Shown here: positions 5,732 through 7,607 of the stretch, one piece after another
How positions within the stretch are numbered: the first letter of the stretch is position 1
Layout: each line of letters starts with the position of its first letter
NCBI GenBank assembly: GCA_040235565.1
Contig: JBECLA010000063.1
Coordinates: 1 to 7,607, forward strand
Origin: JAHEIJ01 sp040235565
GTDB lineage: Bacteria > Pseudomonadota > Gammaproteobacteria > UBA6429 > Thiohalophilaceae
Length of the DNA stretch: 7,607 nt
Direction of reading: 5' to 3'
Translations under genes and position numbers: made by a program
Notes under the pieces: generated by a model
Databases searched by the model: none
What the model was told of the DNA's origin: nothing
Seen by the model: only the letters and a program-made list of their open reading frames with translations

Positions 5732-6763
5732 ATGAACACAGAAACCACAATAGCACTGGATTGCATGGGCGGTGATTTCGGCATTCCTGTCGTTGTCCCG
5801 GCTGCGCTGCGATCCCTGCGCGAGCACCCTGAACTGAATGTGATCCTGGTGGGCAAGCAGGATGAGATCGAAGCGGAACTGGCCAGGCAGAAGGAAGCCA
5901 GCGGGACAAGGCTCAGTATTCAGCATGCCACGGAAGTCGTGGGTTCGGATGAACCGCCATCCCAGGCTTTGCGAGGCAAGAAAGATTCCTCCATGCGGGT
6001 GGCCATTAACCTGGTCAAGGAGGGCAAAGCCCAGGCCTGTGTGAGTGCCGGCAATACCGGGGCCCTGATGGCAACGGCACGCTTTGTCTTGAAAACCCTG
6101 CCGGGGATCGACCGGCCGGCAATCTGTACGGTCTTGCCCAATATCAAAGGTGGCCACACCCACGTCCTGGATCTGGGCGCGAACGTGGATTCCAGTGCGG
6201 AAAGCCTGCTCGAGTTCGCCGTCATGGGGTCGGCGTTATGTAATGCCGTGGATAACAATGCCAGCCCCTCCGTCGGTCTGTTGAATATTGGTGAAGAAGA
6301 AATCAAGGGTAACGAACGGGTCAAGGAAGCGGCGCGGTTGCTTGCCGACAGCAAGCTTAACTATATCGGTTACGTGGAAGGTGACGGCATTTATATGGGC
6401 GACGCGGACGTGGTGGTCTGTGACGGGTTTGTCGGTAACGTCATGCTGAAAACCACCGAAGGGGTGGCGAAGATGATCAGCCACTACATGAAACAGGAAT
6501 TCAGACGCAATGTCCTGACCCTGCTAAGTGGTGTGATCGCCTTACCGGTATTAAGAGCGTTTCGCAAACGCATCGATCCCCGTGAATACAACGGCGCCAG
6601 TCTGCTGGGCTTGCAAGGAATTGTGATCAAAAGCCATGGCAGTGCGGATGTGCTGTCTTTCAGTAACGCCATTCGCGAAGCGCTCATGGAAGTGAAAAAC
6701 AACGTGCCTGCAAGGATTACCAAACAGCTAGAGCACGAACTGGTCGAGAGGCAGGCAAGTTGA
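5732..6763 (+). CDS. plsX: Phosphate acyltransferase PlsX
   Basis: PlsX converts acyl-ACP plus phosphate to acyl-phosphate, the donor for the glycerol-3-phosphate acyltransferase PlsY, and is a peripheral membrane enzyme of phospholipid synthesis. From ATG 5732 it has 343 residues, near the 356 of E. coli PlsX. Family motifs are ALDCMGGDFG (8-17), VSAGNTGALMA (104-114), the SVGLLNIGEEEIKGN stretch, and VCDGFVGNVMLKTTEG starting near 229. I preferred ATG 5732 over an in-frame GTG at 5687 because the family N-terminus begins just before the DCMGGD motif and the GTG lies in the 3' arm of the strong hairpin. The Shine-Dalgarno is poor. plsX follows rpmF after 136 bases and overlaps fabH, so it is the link between the ribosomal protein gene and the fatty acid genes. 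Confidence 0.95.
   Translation: MNTETTIALDCMGGDFGIPVVVPAALRSLREHPELNVILVGKQDEIEAELARQKEASGTRLSIQHATEVVGSDEPPSQALRGKKDSSMRVAINLVKEGKAQACVSAGNTGALMATARFVLKTLPGIDRPAICTVLPNIKGGHTHVLDLGANVDSSAESLLEFAVMGSALCNAVDNNASPSVGLLNIGEEEIKGNERVKEAARLLADSKLNYIGYVEGDGIYMGDADVVVCDGFVGNVMLKTTEGVAKMISHYMKQEFRRNVLTLLSGVIALPVLRAFRKRIDPREYNGASLLGLQGIVIKSHGSADVLSFSNAIREALMEVKNNVPARITKQLEHELVERQAS
6746..6751 (+). promoter_or_regulatory. Ribosome binding site of fabH
   Basis: GAGAGG inside the end of plsX lies eight bases before the TTG at 6760. This good match at good spacing decides in favour of TTG as the fabH start. Confidence 0.65.
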
Positions 6764-7607
6764 CATACGCACGAATCAGCGGCACCGGCAGTGTGCTCCC
6801 GGAGAAGATCCTGACCAATCACGATCTGGAACAGATGGTCGATACCAGTGACGAATGGATCACGGAACGCACGGGGATCAAGAAACGCCATATTGTTGAA
6901 AATGAAACCACCTGCGATATCGCCGAAATAGCCGCACGCCGGGCGATTGACGCCGCCGGGATCGAGCCGCAGGATATCGATCTGATCATCGTCGCGACCA
7001 CCACCCCGGATCGGGTATTTCCCAGTACCGCCTGTTTGTTACAGGACCGGCTGGATATTCATGGCTGTCCGGCTTTTGACGTGCAGGCGGTCTGTACCGG
7101 CTTCGTTTATGCGCTGGGCGTGGCGGACATGTTCGTTACCACCGGTAAAGCCAGGCATGCCCTCGTCGTCGGGGCGGAGACCCTGTCCAAGATCACTGAC
7201 TGGACGGATCGCACCACCTGCGTGTTGTTCGGCGACGGGGCCGGCGCCGTGGTCTTGTCCGCCAGTCAGGAGCCGGGCATTTTATCCACCCATCTGCATG
7301 CGGACGGCCAGTACAAGGAATTGCTGACGGTACCGGCCGGCATTTCCGAGAACTATGAGCAGCTCAAGGCCGGCGAGGCCTATATGGAAATGAAGGGGAA
7401 CGAAGTCTTCAAGATGGCGGTGAATACCCTGGGTCGTATTGTGGATGAGACGCTGGCCTTCAACCAGATGAAAAAATCCGATGTGGACTGGCTGGTGCCG
7501 CATCAGGCCAACATTCGTATCATCGTGGCGACCGCACGCAAACTCAATATGTCCATGGACCATGTGGTGGTGACCGTGGATGAAACCGGGAACACCTCGG
7601 CGGCGTC
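6760..7607 (+). CDS. fabH: Beta-ketoacyl-ACP synthase III (FabH), 3' end missing
   Basis: FabH condenses acetyl-CoA with malonyl-ACP to start type II fatty acid synthesis. The frame is open from TTG 6760 to the window edge, giving 282 of about 317 expected residues. The complete Cys-His-Asn triad is visible: Cys112 in VCTGF (codon 7093-7095), His248 in VPHQAN (codon 7501-7503) and Asn278 in TGNTS (codon 7591-7593). Cys112 falls at the same number as in E. coli FabH. Other signatures are the N-terminal VDTSDEWITERTGI (27-40) and LFGDGAGAVVL (156-166). The TTG start is inferred: it gives the standard N-terminal length, follows a GAGAGG site, and overlaps the plsX stop in a TTGA junction, which suggests translational coupling. 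The next ATG would remove conserved N-terminal residues. fabD, fabG and acpP probably follow outside the window. Confidence 0.95.
   Translation, partial: MTYARISGTGSVLPEKILTNHDLEQMVDTSDEWITERTGIKKRHIVENETTCDIAEIAARRAIDAAGIEPQDIDLIIVATTTPDRVFPSTACLLQDRLDIHGCPAFDVQAVCTGFVYALGVADMFVTTGKARHALVVGAETLSKITDWTDRTTCVLFGDGAGAVVLSASQEPGILSTHLHADGQYKELLTVPAGISENYEQLKAGEAYMEMKGNEVFKMAVNTLGRIVDETLAFNQMKKSDVDWLVPHQANIRIIVATARKLNMSMDHVVVTVDETGNTSAA

Noticed and set aside
1..7607. Novel defence, mobile or biosynthetic system
   Set aside because: Every long frame with coding character belongs to a known housekeeping family, and I see no transposase, integrase, terminal repeats, CRISPR repeats or tRNA genes.

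Overview
The window looks like ordinary chromosomal housekeeping DNA from a gammaproteobacterium, with moderately high GC by eye. The order is an S49 peptidase reading right, maf/yceF reading left, then yceD, rpmF, plsX and fabH reading right. From general knowledge this matches the conserved block around the rpmF-plsX fatty acid locus of Pseudomonas and, in part, E. coli. The protein sequences (YceF-type Maf, zinc-free L32, two-subunit pyruvate carboxylase) fit the same group. I cannot assign a genus.

Left part (1-1334): the 3' end of an SppA-like signal peptide peptidase gene, cut by the window edge, converges on a complete Maf-family nucleotide pyrophosphatase gene of the YceF (7-methyl-GTP) type. 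A short imperfect hairpin lies at the convergence point.

Middle part (1389-4657, minus strand): two adjacent genes for a two-subunit biotin carboxylase, pycA (biotin carboxylase) and pycB (carboxyltransferase plus biotin carrier). Together they should carboxylate pyruvate to oxaloacetate, an anaplerotic reaction feeding the TCA cycle. They sit between maf and yceD, which are direct divergent neighbours in E. coli and Pseudomonas, so they look like an insertion into that conserved junction.

Right part (4658-7607, plus strand): a 194-base divergent regulatory gap, then yceD (DUF177), rpmF (ribosomal protein L32), plsX (phosphate acyltransferase) and the 5' part of fabH (ketoacyl-ACP synthase III). 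This links ribosome production to the start of fatty acid and phospholipid synthesis. A near-consensus sigma70 promoter ends nine bases before the yceD ATG, predicting an almost leaderless mRNA. Three end-to-end stem-loops fill part of the rpmF-plsX gap. fabH appears to start at a TTG that overlaps the plsX stop.

I found no mobile element, CRISPR array, tRNA, rRNA or toxin-antitoxin module, and nothing that amounts to a new biological system. The points worth a second look are regulatory and architectural.
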